The notes under the pieces were generated by a model. It had not been told where the DNA came from. It did no database searches and worked only from the letters and a program-made list of their open reading frames with translations. The position numbers and the translations under genes were made by a program. Below, piece by piece: positions 26,626-35,883 of a stretch of DNA of 64,000 nucleotides. This DNA is from an uncultured Lentibacter sp. (GTDB lineage: Bacteria > Pseudomonadota > Alphaproteobacteria > Rhodobacterales > Rhodobacteraceae): positions 62,001 through 126,000 of the forward strand of contig CANMGT010000005.1 in assembly GCA_947497495.1 (NCBI GenBank). The letters run 5' to 3'. The stretch's first letter is position 1. Each line of letters begins with the position of its first letter.

Positions 26626-27048
26626 TCAGGCGAGGTAAAACGTAGCGGTGGCGGTTGCGACAAGCTTGCCCGAGGGTTCGGCGAACATGTCGGCGCGGGT
26701 AAAGATGAGGTTGCGACCGGGCTTAACGATATGAGCCTCACAGCGGATGCTGTCGCCCATGCCGGGCCGCAAAAACTGCGTTTCAAGGTTGGTCGTGGCG
26801 ACAGGCTTCATCGCGTCAAACAAGCCGAAGCAAGCAAACACCATCGTGGTGTCGGCCATCGCGGCAAGGGCCTGGCCGGAGAGAATGTCTCCCATGCGGG
26901 TGAGCTCAGGCGTGATATTCATCGACATAGTCGCGCCTGTTGGCCCGATGTGGCTGAGGCGGAGGCCGAGTGCGCGCACCCATGGGGCGAAGTTGGCCTC
27001 AAAGAAGTCTTGGGCGGTTTTTGGTGTCAAATTCGGAGTTTGGGGCAT
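26626..27048 (-). CDS. PaaI-type hotdog thioesterase
   Basis: 140 residues, single hotdog domain of the PaaI/YbgC-like group. LTRMGDILSGQALAAMADT (about 59-77) is the family block holding the catalytic region. FLRPGMGDSIRCEAHIVKPG then RNLIFTRADMF follow the usual strand order. It would hydrolyse an acyl-CoA; no substrate can be named. Operon with the small transporter downstream. Divergent from the cytochrome c genes across 113 bases that contain an FNR-type box. Confidence 0.88.
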   Translation of the reverse strand: MPQTPNLTPKTAQDFFEANFAPWVRALGLRLSHIGPTGATMSMNITPELTRMGDILSGQALAAMADTTMVFACFGLFDAMKPVATTNLETQFLRPGMGDSIRCEAHIVKPGRNLIFTRADMFAEPSGKLVATATATFYLA

Positions 27049-27096
27049 GTGTGGCCTTGCTCAAATGTCACAATGACTGTTGCATGCGACTTTCGG

Positions 27097-27110
27097 ATGA
27101 TCCAGATCAA
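27097..27110. promoter_or_regulatory. FNR/CRP-type box upstream of cytochrome c gene
   Basis: ATGATCCAGATCAA matches the FNR consensus TTGAT-N4-ATCAA at nine of ten fixed positions. It is centred about 58 bases before the cytochrome c start at 27162, a distance that fits activation if transcription starts close to the gene. Suggests induction of the cytochrome pair at low oxygen by an FnrL- or Dnr-type regulator. Confidence 0.5.
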
Positions 27111-27161
27111 AGCACAAGAGCCTGGATTTGCAAATGCTGGGACCAACAAAGGAGACGGGCG

Positions 27162-27569
27162 ATGAAGACAGTTTTGAAGACACTGGCGGCTCTGGCAGGC
27201 CTGACGCTGGCAGGCGGCTGCACCACCGAGGGCGACGTCAGCGGGCGGGCTTTGTTCACCGACAACTGTGCAGTTTGCCACGGCCGCAAAGCCGACGGCA
27301 ACGGCCCGCTGGCGGACAAGCTTGAGATCAGGCCTGCAAACCTGAGCGAGCTTGCGCTCAACAACGGCGGCGTTTTCCCCGCCGATGATACGATCGCCAA
27401 GGTGCATGGCTATTCCAACAGCGATCACTTCGCAGATATGCCCGAGTTCGGCTCGGTCTTCACAGGCCCTGAAGTTATGTGGGAAACCGCCGATGGTGCG
27501 CGGATTCCGACCACCCAGAACATGGTCTCGCTGGTGAGATACCTTGAGAGCTTGCAGGTGAGCGAGTGA
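27162..27569 (+). CDS. Cytochrome c lipoprotein (monohaem)
   Basis: 135 residues from ATG 27162 (AAGGAG upstream). A lipoprotein signal ends in LAGGC with C20 as lipidation site. The haem motif is C36-A-V-C39-H40 (NCAVCHG), and the likely sixth ligand is the methionine in DMPEFG near residue 95. It resembles small class I cytochromes that carry electrons at the membrane. A paralogue follows after 39 bases and shares the pattern GDG..LA..L..RPA.L..L..NGG.FP and MPEFG, so the two arose by duplication. Confidence 0.88.
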   Translation: MKTVLKTLAALAGLTLAGGCTTEGDVSGRALFTDNCAVCHGRKADGNGPLADKLEIRPANLSELALNNGGVFPADDTIAKVHGYSNSDHFADMPEFGSVFTGPEVMWETADGARIPTTQNMVSLVRYLESLQVSE

Positions 27570-27608
27570 GCCATTAGGCAGGATGCAAAGGCTATGGAGG
27601 GATCAGAG

Positions 27609-28019
27609 ATGCGGATGATGAGCGTAATGACGGCGGGCGCGCTGGGCCTGTTCGCTGTGGCCTGTATGCAGGCTGAAATGCCGGATGCTTCCGAGGGCGC
27701 GCAGGCCTACACGGCCAACTGCGCCATGTGTCACGGCGCAAGTGGCAAGGGCGACGGAGAGCTTGCCGCTGATCTGAGCGTACGACCTGCCGACCTGACC
27801 AAGCTAACCCGCGGCAATGGCGGCGCGTTTCCTGTCAATCAGGTGCTGAGCTATATTGACGGCTACACGCGTCAGGGCCGCGAAGACGTCGAGATGCCCG
27901 AGTTTGGCCTGCTGCTCAAAGGCCCGAGCGTGCCGATTGCGACGGGGGAGGGTGTTATGACGCCTACGCCGCGCCCCTTGGCAGCGCTGCTGGCCTACCT
28001 TGAGAGCATTCAGGAATAG
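27609..28019 (+). CDS. Cytochrome c lipoprotein (monohaem), paralogue
   Basis: 136 residues from ATG 27609, chosen because GGAGGG lies eight bases upstream. Lipobox LFAVAC with C19. Haem motif C38-A-M-C41-H42 (NCAMCHG), axial methionine likely in EMPEFG. Same spacing and blocks as the preceding cytochrome. The pair is followed after three bases by a VIT1/CCC1-family transporter, so the three probably share one transcript. Confidence 0.88.
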   Translation: MRMMSVMTAGALGLFAVACMQAEMPDASEGAQAYTANCAMCHGASGKGDGELAADLSVRPADLTKLTRGNGGAFPVNQVLSYIDGYTRQGREDVEMPEFGLLLKGPSVPIATGEGVMTPTPRPLAALLAYLESIQE

Positions 28020-28022
28020 CGC

Positions 28023-28748
28023 GTGAGCGGGCCAGCGTTTGAAACTCATGGCCATAGCCCCAAAGAAGTTGTCGCACGGATCAGCGCGCCTCCGGGGCGG
28101 GGCGTGTTGCGCGATGCGGTCTATGGCGCGATTGACGGCTCTGTCACGACATTCGCGATTGTTGCTGGGGTTGCCGGCGCGGGGCTGTCGCCCTTTGTGA
28201 TTGTCGCGCTGGGGCTTGCCAATGTGCTGGCTGACGGGTTTTCCATGGCGGCCGCGAATTACACGGGCACCCGCGCCGAGAAGGAAAATGCCAGCCGCAT
28301 TCGCGAGATCGAAGAGCGCCATATTGACAAGTTTCCCGAGGGCGAGCGCCTTGAAGTGAAAGAGATCCTGCGGCTCAAAGGGCTAGAGGGTGAGGTGCTT
28401 GAGGCCGCAACCGAAGCTGTCACGGCGGATCGCGAGAACTGGATTGCCCTGATGATGGAGGGCGAATACGGGCTTGGCGGCGTTGACCCTCACCCGATGC
28501 GCGCCGCGATTACAACCTTTGTTGCTTTTCTCGTTGCGGGGCTCATTCCGCTGCTGCCCTTCGTCTTTGGCTTTGAGGGCGCGTTCACCCTGTCGGCCTA
28601 TGTGACACTGGCGGTGTTCTTTGCGATCGGGGCTTTGAAAAGCCGTTGGTCGCTGAGCGCATGGTGGCGCTCGGGCACCGAGACTTTGCTGATCGGCGGG
28701 GTTGCGGCGGGGCTGGCTTACTTTGTTGGCACGCTGTTCAGCGCGTAA
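28023..28748 (+). CDS. VIT1/CCC1 family (Fe/Mn) transporter
   Basis: 241 residues, GTG start. Five hydrophobic segments in the pattern of the vacuolar iron transporter family: DAVYGAIDGSVTTFAIVAGV near 30-50, LANVLADGFSMAAANYTGTR near 64-84, then a cytoplasmic helical hairpin rich in Glu (EKENASRIREIEERHIDKFP, a metal-binding region in VIT1), and three C-terminal helices. Members move Fe2+ or Mn2+ out of the cytoplasm. Co-directional with the two cytochromes c and overlapping by 11 bases the convergent flavoprotein gene. Confidence 0.88.
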   Translation: MSGPAFETHGHSPKEVVARISAPPGRGVLRDAVYGAIDGSVTTFAIVAGVAGAGLSPFVIVALGLANVLADGFSMAAANYTGTRAEKENASRIREIEERHIDKFPEGERLEVKEILRLKGLEGEVLEAATEAVTADRENWIALMMEGEYGLGGVDPHPMRAAITTFVAFLVAGLIPLLPFVFGFEGAFTLSAYVTLAVFFAIGALKSRWSLSAWWRSGTETLLIGGVAAGLAYFVGTLFSA

Positions 28749-29919
28749 GCGCGATCGCGCGCGCGGCCGCTATGGCGGATGACCACGCCCATTGGAAGTT
28801 GAAGCCGCCGAGCCAACCTGTGACATCAACACATTCACCGATGAAGTAGAGGCCTTGCTGGTTGGCCGACATCATGGTTTGCGAGCTGAGTTGCGCGGTG
28901 TCAACGCCGCCGACTGTGACTTCGGCGGTGCGATAGCCCTCGGTGGCTGTTGGCTTGAGGTGCCAGTTTTGCAGGGCTTGGATGATGTCTGAAAGGCGCG
29001 CGTCTGACTGGTCGGCGAGGTTGCCTTCAAGCGCGAGCGGTGTTGCCAAGTGATCAACCAGTTTGGCAGGCAAGAGCCGTGCCAACTCGGTTGTGAGCTG
29101 CTTGCGCCCCGCTGTTTGGCGTTGGGTGCGCAGGGCTTCAAACAGGGTGTTCTCAGGGTCAAGGTTGAGGATGATCTCCTCGCCTTCGTGCCAGTATGAG
29201 GAGATTTGCAGCATGGCAGGGCCGGACAGGCCGCGGTGCGTGAAGAGCGTGGCTTCGTCAAAACTTGCGCCGCCTGCTGTTGCGCGGGTTGGCAGGGCGG
29301 TGCCGGACATGGCGGCAAAGGGCGCGTCCGAAAATGTGAAGGGCACGAGGGCGGGGCGCGTTGCGACAAGCGCATGGCCGAACTGCGCGGCGATGTTATA
29401 GGCAAGCCCCGTCGCACCCATCTTGGGGATCGACTTTCCGCCTGTGGCCACAACGACGTTGCGCGCCGTGAGCGTTGTGCGCTTGCCGTCGCGCTCAACA
29501 ATGGCCGTGAAGGCGGCGCCATTATGTGTGAGCGAGATGAGCGATGTTTGCAGCCAGAGCTGGGCCTTGGCGCGCTGCATTTCGGCTACAAGCATGTCGA
29601 TGATTTGGGTTGCCTTGCCGTCGCAAAACAGCTGGCCGAGTGTCTTTTCGTGATAGGCGATGCCGTGTTTGGCGATCAGGTCAACAAAATCCCACTGAGT
29701 GTAACGTGACAGGGCTGACTTGGCGAAGTGCTTGTTTTCAGAAAGAAAGTTCGCGGCTTCGCAATACATATTGGTGAAATTGCAGCGCCCGCCGCCTGAA
29801 ATGCGGATCTTCTCACCGGGCTTTTTGGCGTGGTCGATGACCAGCGTATCAGGCCCGGCCTGTGCTGCGCACATAAGGCCGGCGGCCCCTGCGCCGAGGA
29901 TGAGGGTGTTGACATTCAT
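28738..29919 (-). CDS. BaiN/HI0933-family FAD-dependent oxidoreductase
   Basis: 393 residues, flavoprotein of the HI0933/YhiN group. N-terminal Rossmann motif GAGAAGLMCA (residues 8-17), then GEKIRISGGGRCNFTN (36-51), the signature of this family, and a C-terminal GLYFIGECVDVTGWLGGFN block that closes the FAD site, followed by QWAWSSAIAAAR. Some members reduce bile-acid intermediates, but the role of the widespread proteobacterial members is not known. Monocistronic by position. Confidence 0.9.
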   Translation of the reverse strand: MNVNTLILGAGAAGLMCAAQAGPDTLVIDHAKKPGEKIRISGGGRCNFTNMYCEAANFLSENKHFAKSALSRYTQWDFVDLIAKHGIAYHEKTLGQLFCDGKATQIIDMLVAEMQRAKAQLWLQTSLISLTHNGAAFTAIVERDGKRTTLTARNVVVATGGKSIPKMGATGLAYNIAAQFGHALVATRPALVPFTFSDAPFAAMSGTALPTRATAGGASFDEATLFTHRGLSGPAMLQISSYWHEGEEIILNLDPENTLFEALRTQRQTAGRKQLTTELARLLPAKLVDHLATPLALEGNLADQSDARLSDIIQALQNWHLKPTATEGYRTAEVTVGGVDTAQLSSQTMMSANQQGLYFIGECVDVTGWLGGFNFQWAWSSAIAAARAIALTR

Positions 29920-30043
29920 GCAGAGCGCTTAAGCTGCACGGGCTTCTCTGGCAAGCCTCGCATTTTCACACGGTGACTGTGCGGCCTTGTGAATTGCGCC
30001 TTGGTTGAACGGGTCTATTGTGCGAGCAAACAAGGAGACAGAT

Positions 30044-31246
30044 ATGAGCAGACAAAACACGCGCGCCGCCTACGGGAGCGTTGCCAAGGGCTTTCACTGG
30101 CTGACGGCGCTTTTGATCGTGACAGCGTTTCCTCTGGGGGTTGTGGCCGAGCGGCTGCCCTATGACACCGCGGCCGAACTGGCGTTCAAGGCGCAGCTTT
30201 TCTCGGTGCATAAGACACTGGGCGTGACGATCTTCTTTGTCGCGCTGGCCCGTATTTTGTGGGCGATCACGCAGGAAAAGCCCGCGCTGTTGAACCCTGA
30301 AAAGCGTGGCGAGGCCTTTCTGGCCGAACTTGTGCATTGGCTCTTATATATCTCGCTGGTGCTTGTGCCGTTGTCGGGCTGGCTGCACCATGCAGCGACG
30401 CAGGGGTTTGCGCCCATCCTCTGGCCGTTCGGGCAGGGGCTGCCGTTTGTGGCCAAGTCTGAAACTGTCGCGCAGGTGTTCGGGGCATGGCACTTTGTGA
30501 TGACAAAACTGCTGCTAGCCGCGCTTGTGTTGCACATTGCGGGGGCTTTGAAGCACGCGCTTTTTGAGCGTGATGGCACACTCCGGCGGATGTGGTTTGG
30601 CAAGGACATTGGCGTTGAGCCGCCCTTGGCTGCGCATAGCAAGAAGCCTGTTCTGGCGGGGTTTGCACTCTATGGCGTGGCGATCGCGGCTGCAACTTGG
30701 CTGGGCCTGTCGGGCGGCGCCGGCGCTGAAGCCACGCAGGCAAATGCGCCTGCCTTGAAGCAAGGGCAAAGTGAGTGGGCGGTGCAAGAGGGCAGGCTTG
30801 CGATCACAACAAAGCAGTTTGGCGAGGCCGTCTCGGGGCAGTTTGAAAACTGGACTGCGGCGATCAACTATGACGAGGCAGCTGTGGAGGGCCGCAATGG
30901 TGATGTGCGCGTCGAGATTGCGATCGCGAGTTTGACGCTGGGCTCTGTCACGTCCGACGCGCTGGGAGCGGAGTTTTTTGATGCGGAAAACTTCGCTGTC
31001 GCGGTTTTTGAGGCCGACATTGTCGCCGCAGATGTGGGCTATCTGGCGCGCGGAACGCTTACGCTCAAAGGCCAGTCCGTGCCGGTTGATGTGCCGTTTT
31101 CGCTGGTAATCGAAGGGGGCGAAGCGCAGATGCAGGGGCAGGTTAGCGTAGACCGCCGTTCCTTCGGGATTGGAAAGACCTACAGCAGCGAAGGCGAGGT
31201 TGGCTTTGAGGTTGTGATCAATGTGGCGCTGACAGCCACGCGCTAG
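30044..31246 (+). CDS. Cytochrome b561 fused to a YceI domain
   Basis: 400 residues from ATG 30044 (AAGGAGACAG upstream). Residues about 8-190 are a four-helix cytochrome b561 with haem histidines (H18 in GFHWLTALL, and in SVHKTLGVT, WLHHAAT, AWHFVMTKLL). After a fifth helix (about 205-225) and a short linker, residues about 245-400 form a YceI-like lipocalin domain (INYDEAAVEGRNGDVRVEIA, LKGQSVPVDVPF, VDRRSFGIG). YceI domains bind isoprenoids such as ubiquinone or octaprenyl amide, so the fusion suggests a quinone-linked redox step at the periplasmic face. A separate YceI gene converges on it. Confidence 0.92.
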   Translation: MSRQNTRAAYGSVAKGFHWLTALLIVTAFPLGVVAERLPYDTAAELAFKAQLFSVHKTLGVTIFFVALARILWAITQEKPALLNPEKRGEAFLAELVHWLLYISLVLVPLSGWLHHAATQGFAPILWPFGQGLPFVAKSETVAQVFGAWHFVMTKLLLAALVLHIAGALKHALFERDGTLRRMWFGKDIGVEPPLAAHSKKPVLAGFALYGVAIAAATWLGLSGGAGAEATQANAPALKQGQSEWAVQEGRLAITTKQFGEAVSGQFENWTAAINYDEAAVEGRNGDVRVEIAIASLTLGSVTSDALGAEFFDAENFAVAVFEADIVAADVGYLARGTLTLKGQSVPVDVPFSLVIEGGEAQMQGQVSVDRRSFGIGKTYSSEGEVGFEVVINVALTATR

Positions 31247-31266
31247 CGGGCGGCTTCGGCAAAAGA

Positions 31267-31295
31267 AAAGGCCCAGCGAAACAAGCTGGGCCTTT
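31267..31295. terminator. Bidirectional terminator between convergent YceI genes
   Basis: AAAGGCCCAGC (31267-31277) pairs perfectly with GCTGGGCCTTT (31285-31295) around a seven-base loop, with A-rich sequence on the left and T on the right, so it can end transcription from both directions. Confidence 0.82.
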
Positions 31296-31312
31296 GTCGT
31301 TCTGGCAGGTGC

Positions 31313-31894
31313 TTACTCGGCGGCGACGGCTTCGAGCGAGATCTTGATTGTCACTTCGTCGCCCACAAAAGGGACATACTTGCCGAGGCCAAAATCAGAG
31401 CGCAAAATCTGCGTGTCGCCATCAAAGCCGAGCATCGCCTTGCCGTCGCGGCTTTCGCCAGTTTTGTTGAGCTTCACGGCGAGTGTGACGGGCTTGGTTA
31501 CGCCGTTGAGTGTCAGATCGCCCGTAATGTCGGCGGTGTCTTCGCCAAGATTGCTGATGGCTGTCGAAGTGAAACTGACTTCGGCGTTTTCGGCTGCGTT
31601 GAGGAAATCGGATGACATGAAGTGCTGAAAACGGCCTTCCCAGCCTGTGAGCATTGTCGTGACGGGGAAGCTTACCGCAACAGTTGAGGCGGCCGGCGCG
31701 GCTTCGTCAAACATGATCTCGCCGTTGAAGCCCGAGAACATGCCGTAAGTTGTCGAGAAGCCTTGGTGCACATAAGAGAACACGATCTGGCTGTGGCTTG
31801 CGTCGAGTTCGTATTTGACGGCCTCAGCTGTCGCGATTGTGGCTGTTGAAACTGTGGCGGCGGCGAATGCCGCGGCGAGGAAAGTCGTTTTCAT
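31313..31894 (-). CDS. Periplasmic YceI family protein
   Basis: 193 residues with a signal peptide (MKTTFLAAAFAAATVSTATI, cleavage near ATAEA). YceI lipocalin-like fold: YELDASHSQIVFSYVHQGFS at the start, FQHFMSSDFLNAAENAEVSF, DLTLNGVTKPVTL, and the ending RSDFGLGKYVPFVGDEVTI, all conserved in the family. Binds isoprenoid lipids in a beta-barrel pocket. Convergent with the cytochrome b561-YceI fusion, whose C-terminal domain is only distantly similar. Confidence 0.93.
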   Translation of the reverse strand: MKTTFLAAAFAAATVSTATIATAEAVKYELDASHSQIVFSYVHQGFSTTYGMFSGFNGEIMFDEAAPAASTVAVSFPVTTMLTGWEGRFQHFMSSDFLNAAENAEVSFTSTAISNLGEDTADITGDLTLNGVTKPVTLAVKLNKTGESRDGKAMLGFDGDTQILRSDFGLGKYVPFVGDEVTIKISLEAVAAE

Positions 31895-32378
31895 GGGAAG
31901 GCTCCTTCAATGTGATGCCATTTCTTTGACAGCCGCAGTGTTGATGGATTGAATGGCCTAAGGCTACTGGGATTTTGGCAGACTTGCTGTGCATCGCTGC
32001 ACATTGACGAGGCTTGGACTGTGAGGGCCGCGCGAAGGCGCGATTCTTTCAGATATGGCCGATTTCAGCCCGAATTCACTTCAAGAGCTGCGCGCAATTT
32101 TTACCGGTCACATTTTTGAAACAAGATGACAACGCTGAAAATCGCTGGTTTTGATGCGCATTTTTTCAATGGCTTAGGCGTGGTTGTCAAAGACTTAGCA
32201 GAAAGATCTGCCTTGTTTGCATTCTGCCACACTGGGGCAGGGATGCACCATTTTTAACAACCCGGCCTCAAGGTTTCCCGGTTTTTCCTTTTGTTGGCCG
32301 TGTCGTTAGAGGCAGCGTTGATGCAGCCGTTGGTCAGCAGCGGTGCATGTAAACGTCTAACCAAACGAGGTAACGACC
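31895..32378. other. 484-bp intergenic region, no gene seen
   Basis: Lies between the divergent YceI gene and the Tat-like secreted protein. It is visibly more AT-rich than its surroundings, which fits promoters for both genes. A short dyad GTGCA-TCGC-TGCAC lies near 31990. No protein-like frame and no RNA gene were recognised. Confidence 0.5.
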
Positions 32379-33110
32379 ATGAAAAATGATATCCTTTCGC
32401 GCCGCAGCATTTTGCTTGGTGGCTCCGCACTTGCCGCAGGTGTTGCCGCCTATGGCTATTCCACAATGACAGCGGTTGACCCCGTTGTAGCCCCTGTAAC
32501 CTCCGTTGACTTTGTTGGCGCAGACGGCGTCAAGATGGGAACGCGCCGTGTGTTCACCTTTGCCAATGTGATCGACCTTGAAAGCGACCGCGGCAATCTG
32601 AGCACGCCCAAGGGCAGCTTTGTACAACTCCCGCCGGGCTATGTCATCGAGGAAGCGCGCTTCAAGTTGCACAAGAAAAAGCACACGGTGAAGTATGGCC
32701 TGAGCATTTCGCAGCCGAACTCTGTTTCGATTTCTCAGGAGAGCGTGCTGAAGATCAGCGCTTCGGCAGACAGCGCCGTGGGGGCGTTCTCGGGCAAGCG
32801 TAAGATCAAACTGGCAGGTGAGCTTAAAACGCAGGCAGAAAGCCTTGCGCACTCCTATGCTTTGGATGCCACAAGCCACGCGCGTGTCAAGTATCACGGC
32901 TGGGCTGATGGCCGTAAGTACAGCTCACGTGACGGCGTGATCAAGGCAAGCCTGATCGTCACCGCGCGCCGCGTTCCACTGAACACCGAAGTGAACGCCG
33001 AGCTGGCCAAGATCGCGATTGAAACTGCCAAAGCAAACCAAAGCATCATGGTGGCGGCGATCAAAGCGCTGAAAAACGTCAAAGCCGCAGCCAAGAAAGC
33101 CAAGGTTTAA
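32379..33110 (+). CDS. Exported protein with Tat-like leader, unknown family
   Basis: 243 residues. The leader has twin arginines (ILSRRSILLGGSALAAGVAA) and a hydrophobic stretch, like a Tat signal but without the full consensus. The rest is basic and strand-like (FVQLPPGYVIEEARFKLHKK, SVSISQESVLKISA), ending in an alanine/lysine-rich helix (AAIKALKNVKAAAKKAKV) that looks like a nucleic-acid- or membrane-binding tail. GAGGTAACG upstream gives a fair ribosome binding site. I do not recognise the family. Confidence 0.75.
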   Translation: MKNDILSRRSILLGGSALAAGVAAYGYSTMTAVDPVVAPVTSVDFVGADGVKMGTRRVFTFANVIDLESDRGNLSTPKGSFVQLPPGYVIEEARFKLHKKKHTVKYGLSISQPNSVSISQESVLKISASADSAVGAFSGKRKIKLAGELKTQAESLAHSYALDATSHARVKYHGWADGRKYSSRDGVIKASLIVTARRVPLNTEVNAELAKIAIETAKANQSIMVAAIKALKNVKAAAKKAKV

Positions 33111-33168
33111 AGCGAAACCGGTGCAGGCGCTTGCAAAGTCGCCTGCACCCGTCAACGGGAGAACTGAT

Positions 33169-33471
33169 ATGAAATGGATGACTTTCTTTTTGATGGCGGC
33201 CCTCTTGGCCGCGCCAGTGAATGCAATGCGCGCATGGGTGCTTGAGGATGAAACCGCTAGCGATGTTTACTTGGTTTGCCTCGATCGTGACGGGTATCGC
33301 GTTTACTATGACAACGGTGAAACCACGAATGTGGGTGAGAACACATTTACCGTCCAAGAGCTTTTCACCCGCGGCAGCAACGGGGGAGAAATCAACATCG
33401 GCGAGCTGATGATCAGCAACGAAGAAGAGTTGGGCGGCGACTGCCCTCGCTACGCAGACCAGCTCGAGTAG
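33169..33471 (+). CDS. Small secreted protein, unknown
   Basis: 100 residues from ATG 33169 (GGGAGAAC upstream). Signal peptide MKWMTFFLMAALLAAPVNAM, cleavage near VNAMR. The mature part has two cysteines (YLVCLDRDG and GGDCPRY) that could form a disulphide, and an acidic ending. It follows the basic exported protein after 58 bases in the same direction. No family recognised. Confidence 0.7.
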   Translation: MKWMTFFLMAALLAAPVNAMRAWVLEDETASDVYLVCLDRDGYRVYYDNGETTNVGENTFTVQELFTRGSNGGEINIGELMISNEEELGGDCPRYADQLE

Positions 33472-33607
33472 AAAGTGAGGCGGGCGTCGTCGCGGCAACG
33501 CGATGGCGCCGAATCACCTACTTCACATGGGCGAATCGCTGTGGTATGGTCGGCCAACAGACCCCGAAAACGGGGCGATTTGAGGCAGATTTAGCGGTGG
33601 TTGTCAG

Positions 33608-34774
33608 ATGACAGAGATGGTGTATGGCACGGTTTCCGTGCAGTCGGGTGAGCCTGTGCTCCCCAAGTGGTGGCGCACGCTTGACAAGTGGACGCTCTCT
33701 TGCATTTTGGCGCTGTTTGGTATCGGGCTGTTGCTTGGTCTTGCCGCGAGCCCGCCCTTGGCGGCGCGCAACGGCTTTGGAGCGTTTCACTATGTGCAGC
33801 GGCAGGCCTTCTTTGGCGGCCTTGCGATTGTGGCGATGATGATCACCTCGATGATGCCGCCCAATCTGGTGCGTCGCCTGGCTGTTGTCGGCTTTCTGGC
33901 GGCTTTCGTGGCGCTTTGTGGACTGCCTTTTTTGGGCACTGACTTTGGCAAGGGGGCCGTGCGCTGGTATTCGTTGGGGTTTGCCTCGGTGCAGCCGAGC
34001 GAGTTTCTCAAGCCCGGTTTTGTAGTGGTTGCGGCCTGGCTTATGGCGGCAAGTTTTCAGATCAACGGCCCTCCCGGCAAGGCGCTGTCGCTGACTCTGA
34101 CGGTGATCATCGTGTTGATTCTCGCCATGCAACCCGACTTCGGGCAAGCCGCACTTATCCTGTTTGGCTGGGGTGTGATGTATTTCGTCGCGGGCGCCTC
34201 GATGGTTTTGCTGGTGGCTCTGGCGGGCTTGGTTGTGCTGGGCGGGATGTTTTCTTACGGGGCCTCCGAGCACTTCGCACGCCGGATTGACGGCTTTCTC
34301 AACCCCGAGATCGACCCGCGCACCCAGCTTGGCTACGCGACAAACGCGATCCGCGAGGGCGGCTTTTTCGGCGTTGGTGTCGGCGAGGGTGAAGTCAAAT
34401 GGTCGCTACCTGATGCGCACACCGACTTCATTATCGCTGTGGCGGCTGAGGAATACGGGCTGATCCTCGTGCTGGTGATCATCGCGCTATATGCGACGAT
34501 CGTGATGCGCTCGATGTTCAGGCTCATTCGCGAGCGCGACATGTTTATCCGCCTTGCAGGCACGGGGCTTGCGGCCATGTTTGGCGTGCAGGCGATGATC
34601 AACCTTGGCGTCGCTGTTAAGCTTTTGCCAGCCAAGGGCATGACGCTTCCCTTTGTCAGCTACGGCGGCTCTTCGCTTATTGCGGGGGGCATTGCCGTGG
34701 GCATGTTGCTTGCATTTACCCGCACAAGGCCGCAAGGGGAGATAGATGATATCCTCAGGGGCCATAACAGATGA
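33608..34774 (+). CDS. ftsW: Lipid II polymerase FtsW (SEDS family)
   Basis: 388 residues with about ten hydrophobic segments. SEDS-family peptidoglycan glycosyltransferase of the septum. Conserved blocks: [20 protein letters not shown] near 115-135, [15 protein letters not shown] near 177-190, and [19 protein letters not shown] near 340-358. It opens the dcw cluster in this window and overlaps murG by four bases. Upstream murF/mraY/murD genes are not present, so the cluster is split or starts here with its own promoter (136-bp gap upstream). Confidence 0.96.
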   Translation: MTEMVYGTVSVQSGEPVLPKWWRTLDKWTLSCILALFGIGLLLGLAASPPLAARNGFGAFHYVQRQAFFGGLAIVAMMITSMMPPNLVRRLAVVGFLAAFVALCGLPFLGTDFGKGAVRWYSLGFASVQPSEFLKPGFVVVAAWLMAASFQINGPPGKALSLTLTVIIVLILAMQPDFGQAALILFGWGVMYFVAGASMVLLVALAGLVVLGGMFSYGASEHFARRIDGFLNPEIDPRTQLGYATNAIREGGFFGVGVGEGEVKWSLPDAHTDFIIAVAAEEYGLILVLVIIALYATIVMRSMFRLIRERDMFIRLAGTGLAAMFGVQAMINLGVAVKLLPAKGMTLPFVSYGGSSLIAGGIAVGMLLAFTRTRPQGEIDDILRGHNR

Positions 34775-35871
34775 CTGAAAAACAGCCGCTCGTTATTATT
34801 GCGGCGGGGGGAACAGGCGGGCATATGTTTCCCGCGCAAGCACTCGCCGAACAACTGCTTAGACGTGGTTGGCGGGTTAAGCTGAGCACCGATGCGCGCG
34901 GCGCGCGCTATACGGGCGGCTTTCCCCATTCCGTAGAGATTGAACAAGTCAGCTCTGCCACCTTTGCGCGTGGCGGTGTACTGGCAAAGCTCTTGGTTCC
35001 GTTTCGCATTGTCGGCGGCGTGCTGAAGGCAGCCCTCAAGATGATGCGTGACAAGCCCAGGGTTGTTGTCGGCTTTGGAGGCTACCCGACCATTCCGGCA
35101 ATGGGCGCGGCATGGCTCTTGCGAAAGCCGCGGATGATCCACGAGCAAAACGGCGTTTTGGGCCGCGTGAACCGCCTGTTTAGCAAGCGTGTTGATGTTG
35201 TTGCCTGCGGCACTTGGCCGACAACTCTGCCTGAGGGCGTTGAAGGCATCCACACCGGCAACCCTGTGCGCGGGGCTGTGCTAGAGCGCGCGGGGGCTGG
35301 CTATATCACGCCCGGGCCTTACCCGATGTCGCTGTTGGTGATCGGCGGCTCACAGGGAGCGCGCGTGCTGAGCGATGTTGTTCCGCAGGCGATTGCCTTG
35401 TTGCCGGAGGCGTTGCTTGAGCACCTACGGGTGGCGCATCAAGCCCGCGAAGAAGACGGCGCACGCGTGGCGCAGTTTTATGCCGAGCACAACATTCCCG
35501 CTGAAGTCGAGCCGTTTTTCCACGATGTGCCGGCGCGTATGAGCGAGGCACAGCTGATCATCTCGCGGTCGGGCGCTTCAAGTGTTGCAGACATCAGCGT
35601 GATCGGGCGGCCTTCGATACTGATCCCCTATGCCGCCGCAGCGGGCGACCACCAGACCGCCAATGCACGCGGCCTCGCCGAAGCGGGCGGCGCGATCGTG
35701 ATCCCTGAAAGCAAGCTGACAGCTGGAGCACTGGCCGAGCAGATTTTGAGCGTGATGGACACCGAAGAGGGCGCGCTTTTGATGAGCCAGGCGGCAATTT
35801 CAGTGTCCAAGCCGGACGCGACAGACGAACTTGTAAAGCTGACCGAAGAGTTGGCACAGAAAGACCAGTAG
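34771..35871 (+). CDS. murG: UDP-GlcNAc:lipid I transferase MurG
   Basis: 366 residues, GT28 glycosyltransferase forming lipid II on the inner membrane. N-terminal glycine loop [17 protein letters not shown] (11-27), [16 protein letters not shown] near 94-108, [14 protein letters not shown] near 191, and [16 protein letters not shown] near 268-283, which includes the UDP-binding region. Overlaps ftsW by four bases; murC follows after 12 bases with its own GAAGGGAC ribosome binding site. Confidence 0.96.
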   Translation: MTEKQPLVIIAAGGTGGHMFPAQALAEQLLRRGWRVKLSTDARGARYTGGFPHSVEIEQVSSATFARGGVLAKLLVPFRIVGGVLKAALKMMRDKPRVVVGFGGYPTIPAMGAAWLLRKPRMIHEQNGVLGRVNRLFSKRVDVVACGTWPTTLPEGVEGIHTGNPVRGAVLERAGAGYITPGPYPMSLLVIGGSQGARVLSDVVPQAIALLPEALLEHLRVAHQAREEDGARVAQFYAEHNIPAEVEPFFHDVPARMSEAQLIISRSGASSVADISVIGRPSILIPYAAAAGDHQTANARGLAEAGGAIVIPESKLTAGALAEQILSVMDTEEGALLMSQAAISVSKPDATDELVKLTEELAQKDQ

Positions 35872-35883
35872 AAGGGACTTAAA

